A stretch of 64,000 nucleotides of DNA, taken from Dichetophora obliterata (lineage: Eukaryota > Arthropoda > Insecta > Diptera > Sciomyzidae). The notes beneath the pieces are model-generated. The model worked only from the letters and a program-made list of their open reading frames with translations. It had not been told where the DNA came from and did no database searches. Shown one piece after another: positions 47,391-58,348 of this stretch. The position numbers and the translations under genes were made by a program. The number at the start of each line of letters is the position of its first letter. Position 1 is the first letter of the stretch. The stretch is from positions 216,063,396 to 216,127,395 of the forward strand of contig OY986438.1 of NCBI GenBank assembly GCA_963920525.1. The letters run 5' to 3'.

Positions 47391-47780
47391 AGATTTAAAG
47401 AATAGTGTTTTAAAAAGTGACGCTTTTTTACGCCAGGCGTAAAAAGTTTCGCTACAAAAATATCAATATTGATAGATATAAATGAAAATAAAATTTATTA
47501 TTCTGATAGCTATACATGAAAATGGAACTAAACAAATTGTTGTTTGATATTTTTATACGTGTAGTATACTGACGAGAGAATTTAGAAGAACACCGACACT
47601 AGTCTTGCCGCCCCAATTTTTGATCATTATAACATTTTCATATTGGCCGCTCTTTTAACTCCCCAGATGAAAAACAAAGCAGCCTTGCCGATGGAAGGAA
47701 TGTGGCAGGTTATAATTTTATTGCTAAGAGGTCTATTTTTAAAAATTTTTAAAACTTCCTCTTTACAAAAAATGAGGTGC

Positions 47781-47807
47781 ATTATTATTATTATTATTAT
47801 TATTATA

Positions 47808-47888
<81 letters not shown>

Positions 47889-47889
47889 T
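47781..47889. repeat. (ATT)n microsatellite
   Basis: About 36 trinucleotide units with a single interruption (ATAATT near 47815). The long polyisoleucine frame read through it is an artefact. Confidence 0.97.
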
Positions 47890-48562
47890 ATAAACAAAAA
47901 GCATCAGTACAGTCCTTTTAAAGTACAACACACATACATTGAATATAAGTATATTCAATATAAGATAAGAATATAATATAAGAATAACAACTGGATCATA
48001 ATAAAGTATCATGTTTGCTAATGCCAAATTCCGTTTAATTTTAAGGGACAACAGTTTCAATATTGTCATTATTGTTGTAACTATCAGACACTTTGTGTTT
48101 TCGCCGAATCACTTTTGATAGCAACAATGTTGTTATGAATATTATGTCAACAAAATCACAAAAGCGCGAATGGTTCAGTTTTCTAGGGCTTTAGTTTTCA
48201 TTCATGTATTTTGGAATTATTTCATCATTAAGCGACGATTAGTTAAGAGCTGCAATGGTCGAATGGATAAGCATTTGCACTTACACTCACGCGGCCGAGG
48301 TTCAAGTGTCCGGATAATGGTCATTTTTTAACTGCCATTTTTGTGGTATGTGGTATTGTGGAAATGTGGTATTTTGCCTGATAGTTTTTTGTTTTTTTTT
48401 TTGTCATGTAAACGCCAGTTAAACAAGTACATGCCACTTTTGTACATGCCCTAAGGCATGATTTGGAAAAGTGTTATTTCATGAATCAAAAAAGAGTTGG
48501 CTGGTAAGCAATTTTGATGAAGTTTTCAATAAAACTGAATATTAAATTAAATTGTTTAACTT
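47890..48562. other. No gene seen
   Basis: 48257-48312 has loosely tRNA-like boxes (TGGTCGAATGGATAAGC and GGTTCAAGTGTCC) but no cloverleaf. The rest is featureless. Confidence 0.4.
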
Positions 48563-48566
48563 TTAA

Positions 48567-50147
48567 CCCTAGGATGTGCGACTGCCTAGGAGGCGGTAAG
48601 TCTCACGAGGCACATAAATCATGGCCTGCTGTCTTTACAATTTTCGTCCATCTAGATGTCCTATCGCAAGCTGCTATTAAGTAGAAATATTGTTAGACAC
48701 TAAATCTATGTGTGGGTGCCATTTTTAGGATGTTTCTTAAGAGGGTGGGGGTAGGGAAGCCTTAAAAATTAAATTTTATTTTTAACATACATTTACAAAA
48801 ACTAAATATGAGGTAACGATCGTTGAACTGTTGTGCTGGATTTATAACTTTTCAGCAGCGTAGCCTGATTTAGCTGACACAAATTTTCTGCTTGGTTTTG
48901 TGTTGAAGTCATATGAATTTCAGTGCATTTTTTTACATGACAAGAATGTTTTGCGCCTCTTCGCGTCCTCTATATAATTCAGGAAAATGTAATTGTGCTT
49001 GTGTTATTTAAGGTTGAACTACGAATTTATAAAATATTTTTTTTTATAATTATTGATAGAAACATTGAATTGAATTTTGAACGTTGCTAAACATTGTCCT
49101 ATTTTTCATGTGAGAAGTAACAAGCTGGAATGGCAAAACCTTTAGAAATTCACGATGTTTATCCGTTTATAGGTTCTTGCCACTCTTGAAAGAGTAGCAA
49201 CTGTAGAGTCGTAGAGTAGTAGAGTCACCTGGTTTATTTTCGTTGTAATCCAGAAGTTTATGAGGCTTGTTTTTCCGAAAGGATAGTCTTCTTCATTCTC
49301 TAGATTTTAGTAGTAAAAAAAACTGTCCTCAGTGAGCTGCTGCCGGTCAACTTTTTCCCGACAATTAAAACATTACTTACAATAAAAAAATAAATATGTA
49401 ATGTGACCATATGTGTACAAGAGCCTTACACATATAGAGTAATACAGTCGTCGAACTTGATCGATTGTGTTTGAACATATTTTGATAAGTAGCTTACATA
49501 CATTTCCCAAACATTTAACGGACGGGTCTCGTGAGGCCCAATAGGTTCACTTACGTCCTTATTATAAAAACAGATCAGTTTGTTCTACGAAAGTAATGCA
49601 AATTCTTTTTAGTTTGTTTTGTTACGTCCATGATTCAATTATATATAAGGTTGAGTAAGCTGAGAGCACATATCTATCGGCGATTGTAAAAAAAAGGTGT
49701 TTGGTGTTGTTATCCTTTACTTTGACATTCACCTATTCAATTCCATCCAACCAGCGTTTTTGTTTAAAAAGGTACCTGGGCACTTTAAAAAAGGAAACGT
49801 TTTCCTTGTTCTAATAGTTTTGGCAAATTGCGTACTTTTTCGGCATTTTAAAGCAGTAACAAAAACTCAAACTCCAAGAAAATTATTTTAAGCACAAATG
49901 TAAAATTTAAATACAATAGTTTGACTTCTAGTCAGAAATTTTAATTTGATTGTTTACTTGTCTATTTTATGTATGAGAACAATGTCATGGTTACTTAACC
50001 TTATTCTGATTGAATTATGGTTACGTCTAGAAAACATAAGCGGTAGTTGTTGGCATAAAATATTTCTGCGCTCAGAGCCGAGAAAAAAAATTTACGACTT
50101 CTCAAACTCAAAATGGGCCTCGAAAAGTCCAGTCGCACATCCTAGGG
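48567..50147. mobile_element. piggyBac-like element, non-autonomous
   Basis: TTAA (48563-48566) precedes CCCTAGGATGTGCGACTG, and the exact inverse CAGTCGCACATCCTAGGG precedes TTAA (50148-50151). The perfect 18-bp inverted repeats starting CCCT, with TTAA target duplication, are diagnostic of the piggyBac superfamily (established knowledge). Subterminally, AGTCTCACGAGGC (left) and GTCTCGTGAGGCC (49527) are related. The 1581-bp interior has ORFs up to 101 codons, but no transposase domain or catalytic aspartates that I can identify. Probably a deletion derivative moved in trans. Confidence 0.85.
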
Positions 50148-50284
50148 TTAAAACAATAAAAACATCTGAGCTGCATATTAAAGGTTTCAGCACTGTTAAT
50201 AAATATGTTTCCCATACTTTGTGCTTAAAGTTGTCAAAAATTAGTAAATGAAGATATTAGTATATTAAAACATTACAAGGACGT

Positions 50285-50875
50285 GATTTTTTTGCGGATT
50301 ATACGGATTTTGATCTCCTAAATCCAAATCTCAAATTTTCAGGCCTCTCGGATTTAGTGAAGGAGTTATGGGCCTCCAAAGTTGAAATAAGTTTCCTAAA
50401 AATGTAGCTGGTTTTTCAGTTTTCCAACAAAACTAAGCTTTACGGGTATAAATTTTCGCAAAACCGCGCGATTTCGCCTCTCGGATTTAGTGAAGGAGTT
50501 ATGGGCCTCCAAAGTTGAAATAAGTTTCCTAAAAATGTAGCTGGTTTTTCAGTTTTCCAACAAAACTAAGCTTTACGGGTATAAATTTTCGCAAAACCGC
50601 GCGATTTTTATAATAAAAAATTTTCATCTTAAAAATTTATGCATTGATTTTTATGTTTGAAACCTCGTTGAATAGATAGTCGCATTACCTTTGTTTTAAT
50701 AGTCATAAAGCTTAGTTTTGTCGGAAAACTGGGAAAACGGCAAGATTTTTAGGCCATTTTTTCAAATTGGGAGGCCTATAATTTCTAAACCAATTGCGAG
50801 CGGCCTGAAGTTTTTGAATTTGGATTATGGAGGCCAATATCTATATTATCCACCAAAAAAATATAAAAAAAGAGT
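50285..50875. mobile_element. Foldback/MITE with GCCTC-rich arms
   Basis: The left arm (about 50285-50440: GCGGATTATACGGATTTTGA, AATCCAAATCTCAAATTTTC, AGGCCTCTCGG, ATGGGCCTCC, CAGTTTTCC.ACAAAACTAA) mirrors the right arm (about 50704-50875: TTAGTTTTGTCGGAAAACTG, GGAGGCCTATAATTTC, GGCCTGAAGTTTTTGAATTT, GGATTATGGAGGCC). The left arm is tandemly doubled by a 133-bp duplication. No coding. TSD not resolved. Confidence 0.75.
50343..50608 (+). repeat. Exact 133-bp tandem duplication
   Basis: 50343-50475 and 50476-50608 both begin GCCTCTCGGATTTAGTGAAG and end AAAACCGCGCGATTT. I see no difference between the two apart from the final base or two. Very recent, or homogenised, or an assembly artefact. 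Confidence 0.95.
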
Positions 50876-51246
50876 TCTCGCTATACTTGAATTCCACCAC
50901 TTTTTTATATTCAATCCACCACTATTTAAAATGTTCAAGTGACAACACTGGTGATCGCTGCATTTTCATAGCAACAGTTTATGTGCGGTAAATTTGCTGA
51001 TAAATTGTGTCTTTTAACGCACAATTCTTTTCTTTGTTTTTAATGTGGAAAATTTTCTAATAAATATAATTTTCCGCTAATTAAAAAATCTTACTTTTTG
51101 TAAACAAAAGCAGCTGAGTTGAAATTTTTTAAGTAGATATACGTCTGCATAATCAACACGAAATTATCTACGTGCAATCTGCCATTTGCTACGGCCATCT
51201 TGCGTTGCGTTACGCGAACATAACTGAACCATTAGTCACGAAACAT
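50876..51246. other. No gene seen
   Basis: AT-rich with no feature. Confidence 0.5.
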
Positions 51247-51249
51247 TTA

Positions 51250-51702
51250 GGCTGTATTTCTTTATTCATTCCAGATGTTCGGAATGACTGTTTTTGTTTC
51301 TTTATTCAGTTTTGATTATCCGGAATATTCTTTTTGTATTTCTTTATTCTTACGGAATATTCCGAACGCGTTCTTTTTATACTATCAGCTAAGGTAGAAT
51401 AAAAAGAATATTCCTTGTATGTGAGGTTATATTCGATTGTTTGAAGAAAAACTTCGTTAAATGAAAATGGAAAATTTTTTACATTAAATGTTTTAGATTG
51501 CTTTGTTGCATTTTTATTTTTTAAATTTTATTTGGTGTATTTGTTGTCTTTTATTAAATACGAAAAATATGTTTCTGGTTTTAATAAAAACAAAATTTTC
51601 TTTCTTTTCCAATACTGTTTCTTTATTCATTCTGTTCTGGATAAACAACAATCTATTCTATTCGTTCTCTCCTTTATCCGGAATGAATAAAGAAATACAC
51701 CC
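51250..51702. mobile_element. PIF/Harbinger-like MITE (TTA TSD)
   Basis: The ends GGCTGTATTTCTTTATTCAT, then TCC, and GGAATGAATAAAGAAATACA, then CCC, are inverted repeats (one mismatch), flanked by TTA on both sides (51247-51249 and 51703-51705). A 3-bp TTA duplication with G-rich termini is the PIF/Harbinger hallmark (established knowledge). Internal TTTCTTTATTC and GGAATATTCCG phrases recur several times, as subterminal repeats of this kind of MITE do. 453 bp, non-coding. Confidence 0.82.
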
Positions 51703-51705
51703 TTA

Positions 51706-53104
51706 ATGAAAAACAAAAATTAAAAAATAGCTAAAACATTCTTTTTCTAGCTTTTTTGTCACCAAATTCCCTAATAAGCCTGTCAAAATCTAGGTTTTTT
51801 GCAAACTTAATCTTGTTTGAGATATTGTAGACCGCAAGTACATTTTTATCATTTTTAGCTTAGAAAAACTTCGTTCGCCACTAGCAACGGTTACTGGTAT
51901 CGTTAATAGAACACGCTGGGATATCCAGGTGTTGGGATATAACTCTTGAAGATTATATTTTTTTAATAAAGTTTAATGTTTCAATAGGTGTTGCCAGTGT
52001 ATCTTCGATATAGTGTTGCAGAGTTATCTAACTATTAAATTTATCGTACGATGAGCCAAAAGATTAAATTGTTTTGATCTTTGTCAAATAGTTTGTCAAA
52101 CAACTTTGTATATATAAAACGAGCTTAGTGCGTCTCTCTTTTGCCCTACATAAGTCAGTGAGGGATACGACAAGGCAAGCTTTGAAATAATTGTTTTTAT
52201 TGCAATAACAGCTTCATTTGACAGATTACTTTCTTCTGTTTCGGCTCCAACAATTGTTGTTTTCTAATGGGGGAATCTATCATGCATTCAATAAAACCAC
52301 AGAAAGCGGAAAGTAATTGAAGTGAAACCCCCAATTATGCATTTTTATTTATTTAATGAAATTTTTTTTTTCACTGCAGTTGAACAGAAATATCTTTGAA
52401 ATTTTAAGGATAAACGAAAAACAAACACAACCAATAGTCATTTTAATGTCGACTGTGAATTTAGTGTAAACTATTTGACAACAAATTCTGTAGAAAAGCT
52501 CACACTAAATTTAAATCAACTATCAATCAACTATTGGTAAGGCCCATAGCATAAACTCAGCGTTTATATAGCACAAAAAATAATGACAAAAAGATCAATG
52601 CCAAAAAGGATAAAAACTGATAAAATATAAGCAATGCGTATTATCTCTTCAAGGCCACATGAAAAGTGATGGCGCATTGAAGCTACACTGTCAATGTCAA
52701 AATATTGGTGATGTCTGTGGAAAATATCGGAGAAAAGTTCGATTCCCACATAAGAAGAGGTCCCATTACGGACAGCTCTACCTTACATATTCCAAAAATA
52801 TCACAAAAATAACCATAAAATACAAACACTGGTCGTGGTAGATAAACGCTATAAACTTATTCTCACTCCTACAAGATAAGTTCATAAGTTAATATATATG
52901 ATAATATATATCTATATTTAATATAGAGGTAATATTTATATCTATATTAAATTTTTTATGCGTTTCAGTATATATTGAGTAGTAGTTTATTGTAGGAAAC
53001 GAATAAAGTTTAAACAATATTTTTTGTAGATTGAAGAAGTCAAACACAAAAAAAAAATGTCAATATTTATACCACAAAATCAATACTGTCTGACTCTGAA
53101 AACG
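51706..53104. other. No gene seen
   Basis: AT-rich, ORFs of 61 codons or fewer. 52890-52990 is TATATA-rich low complexity. Confidence 0.45.
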
Positions 53105-53112
53105 AAAGAGCT

Positions 53113-54163
53113 GTAGTGATATGACGTGTCGAGTTATTTTACTCGTTTAATCGAGTTGAACTTGAAATCGAGTCAACTGGAGTTACTTTTCTTTGCAACT
53201 CGAGTTGTCAGAAAGTTAAGCGAATTTTTTCACACAGCTTTCAACAAAATTGTAAATGAGAAGGCCTTATCAGGGTTTTAGAGAGGCTAAAAAGCTAAAA
53301 ATAGCAAAACCGTATTTTTTAAAGGCAAATGAAAACCGAACGAATTTTTTCTTGAATGTGCTTTTTATATCTATTTAATAGAATTTTTTTATAGAACTAG
53401 CTTTGCATCGAAATTTCAAAATTCTATTAATAGCAGAAGGAGCTAATTGTAATATAAAAAAATCAGCTTTGAAAATTGCAAATTTTACGTACTATCACTC
53501 GTAACGAGCAAGAAATCGCTTACTCGTGTTGACAAGCTGACTCTTAGGCCTTTTTCACATGAAGCAATTGAAAAGTAATGCAACTGCAATAGAAGTTGCT
53601 AGCCAATGTATTTATACCGAAGGCTTCACATGAACAACTTGTACTCAACAAGTTGGTAACACATTCACAACCAGTTCCATGCAACACGGTTTGCTGCAAT
53701 TTGAATCGGCGATTTGTTACGTTTGCGCAATGTGTTGTGTGCTATGAAAATAATTAATCAGTTAATAAATATAAAATAAGTGCAGGAAGTGAAGAAATAT
53801 CCTTATTATCCTCAATTGATTTTTTATATCTATTTAACAAAGCTTACATTAAATAAGTGCTTGTGTTGTGAATTTTTCAATGTTGCGTTGCGACATGACT
53901 TGCTCATCTGAAAGAGTAGGTTGCAGTTCAGTTTAAAATTGTTTTTTAGTGTTTTGAAACTTTTTAAGCTGTTGCGTTGTAGTTGCATTACTTTTCAATT
54001 ACTCCATGTGGAAAAGGCCTTAAATCGAAACAAATTATTTTCAAACTCTACTCGACTTTGAAATACTGACTCGCTGACTCGTCAACTCGAGTTTCTACTC
54101 GAGTCAAAATTATTCAGACTTGAGTAACTTGAGTTGAAAACGTATTCGACTCGTCATATCACT
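53113..54163. mobile_element. hAT-like non-autonomous element with nested MITE
   Basis: AGTGATATGACGTGTCGAGT near the left end mirrors GACTCGTCATATCACT at the right end. An 8-bp direct repeat, AAAGAGCT, flanks it (53105-53112 and 54164-54171), although the left end carries two extra bases before AGTGAT. Both ends are packed with ACTCGAGTT/AACTCGAGT phrases. AGTGAT-type ends with 8-bp TSD fit hAT. The interior is interrupted by the PIF-like MITE at 53547-54019. No transposase. Confidence 0.8.
53547..54019. mobile_element. PIF/Harbinger-like MITE nested in the hAT-like element
   Basis: GGCCTTTTTCACATGAAGCA, then ATTGAAAAGTAATGCAACT, mirrors AGTTGCATTACTTTTCAATT, then ACTCCATGTGGAAAAGGCC. TTA flanks both ends (53544-53546 and 54020-54022). 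GGCCTTTTTCACA-type ends on TTA sites are typical of PIF/Harbinger MITEs. 473 bp, no coding, younger than its host. Confidence 0.85.
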
Positions 54164-54171
54164 AAAGAGCT

Positions 54172-55387
54172 CCCCTTTAATGGTTTTTCAAAAATTCGAT
54201 CGCATTCTCAGGTTTCGTCTTTAAAGCGTTTGACACAGAAAATCTTTTTAATCTTACTTTATGTTTAAGTCTCTTAAATCAAGTAAGAAGTCATTTTTGA
54301 TGCGTTCGTAAAGCGTTGTTTTTATTCACAAGAAAAAAAAACCTTAGTATCTGTAGATGGATTTGAAAACGCTATTTCTCGGAGATAGAAGAAGGATATT
54401 TATTCCTTTTAGGTAAAAAAAGTTGTCTTCTAAATAACTATCAAGTTATAAAGAAGTCTTCAGATAACCTTTCGCGTATAAATACTAGTCAAGATCAAAT
54501 CTACACTTTTATATAAAAATGAAGCTTTTAAAAAGTTAGCATGTTTGTGGCTGCCGGTAAACTCAAGAACTGCTGAGTGGATTTATGTGAAATTTTAACT
54601 ATTTGAATTAGAATTGATCATCGATGGTTCATGTATACTCTAAATTTTGATATATATAACAGCGAACAAGCTATTGACTGAGAAAATGGATTAAATCATA
54701 ATTTTTGGTAAAATTTTGCACTTTTTTCCATTTCCTGCCTTAACAGTAAAATATATCTGAAAATGACTTATGAACATATGAATGATCTTCCCAAATCCAA
54801 CAAAAAAGTCTAAGCTGACATGCTTCTACGATAAATGCTTTTGTCGTAAAATTGGCATTTTAATAAAAAATTAAATCATTCTATTGCAAGCGTTGTTCGT
54901 TTGTATTTGCGTATTAGTTCGTTTGTTAATTGACTTGGATGCTGTTACTGCTTGCAGCTTTGGTTTCTTTGTTGTCGCGTGTTTCTTTGTAACTACAACA
55001 ACAGCTGTGCGTTGGAATGAAAAGAGAACAACGTGTGGCAACAACGTTTATTGCATTATACAAAAAACAAAATACAGCAATTATTGATCAAAATAATAAG
55101 TGACACATTTTCATTGTAATATTTTGTTTGGCGAATACAATTTTAAGACTTATTGAGAATTCGAAAATTTTAAATAGAGTTTTCGGAATTCATTAGTGTG
55201 GTTTAATGATTTCATATTGTTTGAATGTAATTCTTTTAAAATAAAATTTGTTAGTATTTAAACATGTTCCAAAAATACGTTTGTTGCAGTATAAATTGAG
55301 TGTTACTTTAGCTTAATGATTGTTTGCACAAATAGCCCAACCTCACTGTATGTATATACCAATACTAATAGCAAAAAGTTGTAAAAA
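54172..55387. other. No gene seen
   Basis: AT-rich, with a slightly more balanced stretch at 54880-55080. No recognised ORF or repeat. Confidence 0.45.
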
Positions 55388-55877
55388 CCCTCCAGGAAAA
55401 ATCGGAAGGCTTCCATCTAAAAGTGATAAAGAAACATTCCCCACCGTATCTTTCGGAAGCTTAAGGGCAGTTTTGTATTTATGTTGTTTCCAAACCGCTT
55501 CTTTAAAAATGCATGTGAAAACTTTTACTTATTGTCAGGCAATGACTACAGAAAATATTAATATCATTGTTTCCCAGCCGCTTTTTATGGAATTCGATAG
55601 TCTAGTGGTAGCGCGCTTGACTGTCGCTCAGGGGTCCCGGGTTCGAATCTTATCCGGGCATTATCATAACAAGGAAGAGGAATGTTTGCACATTAATTCT
55701 TAGAACAGGGGAGAGGACTGCTTCCAATTCGCTTTTTAAGACAGCGGAGAGGAATGTTTCCCTTTAATGACATGCTATGTAAAAAAGGAAATGGAGTGTC
55801 CAACGGAAGGGAATGCTTCCTACATTCCATGGAAAGTTTCATATTTATATCCGGGAATGTTTCCATTTCCTGGAGGG
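55388..55877. mobile_element. Foldback/MITE with CCCTCCAGGAAA ends
   Basis: CCCTCCAGGAAA at 55388 mirrors TTTCCTGGAGGG ending at 55877. Further in, GGAAGGCTTCC and AAACATTCCCC recur as GGAATGTTTCC and GGGAATGCTTCC. 490 bp. No clean TSD found. A tRNA-Asp-like segment lies near the centre. Confidence 0.6.
55589..55660 (+). ncRNA. tRNA-Asp(GTC)-like pseudogene or SINE head
   Basis: GATAGTCTAGTGGTAGCG is a good D-arm/A-box. CTTGA and TCAGG pair as an anticodon stem around CTGTCGC, giving anticodon GTC (Asp). GGTTCGAATC is a canonical B-box. The acceptor and the 3' half of the T-stem do not pair, so it is not a functional tRNA. Its position inside a foldback and its similarity to the relic at 41390-41457 suggest a tRNA-derived mobile sequence. 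Confidence 0.5.
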
Positions 55878-56171
55878 TAGGAATCTATTTTGGCAATATT
55901 AACGTATTCTCTTTATGTATTGTCAATACAAAATTTAAATTTCCATAAAAATTTCATATTCAAATTTTTAAATATTTTTAACTTATTTGAATATTGAACC
56001 TATTACATTCAGTTTATTACAGAACGCAAAAGTGTTTGAATTTGCATAAAACTGGATGACTAAAATAGTGAATCTAATAACTTTAAAAAATCATATCACT
56101 AACATGCTCATGCTTAACCCCTTGAAATCTTATGTATTGCCAATTTAAAAAAAAAGTTTAGCAATAAAGAC

Positions 56172-56800
56172 CTGCCTCCAATTATGCTTAACAACGTGAA
56201 GCTTAAACTAGATTGTAAGGTCACCAATCTTGGATTTCAAATAAACTCTTCTCTATCCTGTGGTGATCAAATCAATTCTTGCATAAAAAAAGTTTACTAT
56301 GTTCTTCGAAATCTGCGGATGACATCAAGCTTTGTGCCTCAAGAAACTAGGAAAAAAAATGGTTTTGCAGCTGTTGATGCCAGTAATAACTAACTCGGAA
56401 GTCGTATACTGTAAAATCGATTCTCGGTCGTTGCACAAGCTTTTAGTCGCCTTCATTAATGCAGCCCGGTATGTATATGGCTTAAGAAGGTTTGCTCATA
56501 TATCTGCCCACAGTAAAAAATTACTTGGTCGTAACCTACAAAGCTACCCTGAAGCTAGACACACTTTTTTTTCTACACCGGATCATTTACACACAAAAAA
56601 CTTCATACCTTTTTGAAAAGATAGAGTTCTGTAGGTCAAGCAGAAACATGAACCTTATGATCCCTAGATATAACTTCGTAAGCTCCAGTAGATTGTTTTT
56701 CGTCAGTAGTATAAGATCGTGGAATTCATTGCCATTCAGTATTAAAAGTGTTTCCAATCATAAGAAATTTAAGCATTTAATTTTTGAATACTTCTCTTAA
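56172..56800 (+). pseudogene. Non-LTR retrotransposon C-terminal region, frameshifted
   Basis: Three overlapping frames together read a LINE ORF2 thumb and tail. The first is NNVKLKLDCKVTNLGFQINS (56184 onward), then VYYVLRNLRM. After a frame change come MPVITNSEVVYCKIDSRSLH and ARYVYGLRRF, then after another LDTLFFLHRIIYTQ and RLFFVSSIRSWNSLPFSIK. At least two frameshifts disrupt it. The catalytic RT part is missing, as expected for 5' truncation. The layout (LGF..N, RNLR, VVYSKLD, WNSLP) fits the Jockey/CR1-type group and could be the same family as 80-1850. It ends at 56800, followed by a T-rich 3' region. Confidence 0.82.
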
Positions 56801-57016
56801 CTTTTTCTGTCTCTTCCTTTCTCACCTGTACTTTATCTATCTTTAATTATACTTTTATATCCTATTTTTAAGTCTACATTATTATTATTTTTTCTGTTTT
56901 GTTCTTACTATTTTTATTTAATTGATTATTAGTTTTTAATTTAATTCGATGTTATTTTTTATGTATTTTTATATTGTTATGTCCAATGTTCGTAGCGGCA
57001 TGCAAAGGATTTTATC
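56801..57016 (+). other. Probable 3' untranslated tail of the preceding LINE
   Basis: T-rich sequence with no ORF, ending at the TTA that flanks the next element. Confidence 0.35.
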
Positions 57017-57229
57017 TTAGGGGTCGTCCATAAACTACGTTACCAATTTAGGGGGGGGGGGAGGGGTTTTGAAATGCACTACGAAAAGTAACGGTAGGGT
57101 GGGGAGGTGTTTAGATATTGTAACTTTACCAAAAATTAAAAAAATTGACGAAAAACCTCTAATTAATAACACAATCATTTAAAAAAATTTTAACCTTACA
57201 TGTTTATGTTTGATCATCTTAATTGATGG

Positions 57230-57380
57230 TTAACTTTTGTTTCAACGATTTCTTCCACCACCTTTTCCCTCGACACAGAAACCTTTTGGTATTCCTTCAC
57301 CATCTCAGCACACGTCTGAAAAATTTGGGTCTTTGCTTTTGCGACAGGCTTTGACGTTTTTTTGACGTATTATGACATGT
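57230..57380 (-). pseudogene. Coding debris in the PIF-like element (minus strand)
   Basis: An open minus-strand stretch reads KPVAKAKTQIFQTCAEMVKE and continues YQKVSVSREKVVEEIVETK. It is charged and probably helical. PIF/Harbinger elements carry a transposase gene and a Myb/SANT-like gene. This could be the tail of either, but I see no diagnostic motif. Confidence 0.3.
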
Positions 57381-57575
57381 ACTGTCCTTCTCAGAAAGAA
57401 GAAATCGGTTCAAGGTCGTGTCCTACCTGCGGCTTGTATTTCGTTTTTAAAACTTCTATGAATTGCCATAAGTTTGTATTGTATCGTTTACAATAAATCG
57501 GAATAAAAATACTATTTAAATAAATCAATTTTCAGAAAGCATTTACACAAAAACACAGAACTTGGTGCAGCTCGG

Positions 57576-57788
57576 GTGCAGCCTTTAAGGGTACTCTGTC
57601 AAAGACCAGGTGAATTTTTTTGCGTTAGAAATGAGGATTCACCTGAATGGGTCGACATAGAATCCGATGAAAAATTCTATTTTGAAGAATCCTCAACAAA
57701 GCTACCAGCTTCTTCTATCCCAGTGATTGAGAGCATCGAATCTTGGATCGCAGATGGAATAGCTTTTACAGATGATATTAATTATTGA
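57576..57788 (+). pseudogene. 70-codon ORF in the PIF-like element
   Basis: Acidic, well-mixed composition (RNEDSPEWVDIESDEKFYF) and TAA stop. It lies opposite in strand to the debris at 57230-57380, as expected if the parent carried two genes. No family recognised. May be the C-terminus of an element-encoded protein. Confidence 0.3.
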
Positions 57789-58132
57789 TTTTTTTCCAAT
57801 TGTTCCTTTAATGTATAAAGTCATACTAGTCACTAATACTAGTGAAAATTGTCAGAGCTAGTCAAAATATATAATCATTCGAATGAATTAATTTCATATG
57901 TCACGTTACTGAAGGGGGGAGGGGGGGTTTGAAAAGCACTACGAAAAGTAACGCAGGGGGAGGGGGGTAAAAAAAACCGGAAAATCAGTAACGTAGTTTA
58001 TGGACGACCCCTTATATGTCAACAGCTTTTGTTAAATAAATATCGTAAAAATAAATATCGTAAAAATTTAGTCAATTTATAAGCAAAATAATTCGAATTT
58101 ATCTTGAAGGACCCGAGCTTATTATGATCAAT

Positions 58133-58147
58133 TGTGTGTGTGTGTGT
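58133..58147. repeat. (TG)7 tract
   Basis: Short pure dinucleotide run. Confidence 0.9.
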
Positions 58148-58348
58148 ATTATAAAATGAGTGCACAAAAGATTCAAAAACGGCACCCTCAAATTTTAAGT
58201 CGACTAGAAGGCTAATATCTACGTTTTCAGAAGATTTATTCAAAGAAAAGAAAACCCTTACCAGCTTTATTTTTTGTTTAAAAAAAACCTACTGAAATGC
58301 AGATACGATGAGACATTTTGGCGAAAAAAAAATCATGCCAAGTTCTTT

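Larger units (their letters stand above)
57020..58011. mobile_element. PIF/Harbinger-like element (GGGGTCGTCCATAAACTACG ends)
   Basis: GGGGTCGTCCATAAACTACG, then TTAC, is exactly mirrored by GTAACGTAGTTTATGGACGA, then CCCC. TTA lies on each side (57017-57019 and 58012-58014). These ends are familiar from many insect genomes. The 3-bp TTA supports PIF/Harbinger. Unusually, AGCACTACGAAAAGTAACG-type blocks and G-runs near both ends lie in direct rather than inverted orientation (57075-57095 and 57930-57952). The 992-bp body carries coding debris on both strands. Confidence 0.82.

Noticed and set aside
47643..47921. 92-codon plus-strand ORF with a long isoleucine run
   Set aside because: It is a translation of the (ATT)n microsatellite.
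48257..48312. tRNA-like A- and B-box phrases
   Set aside because: Neither acceptor nor T-stem pairs. Could be a very old SINE head but cannot be supported.
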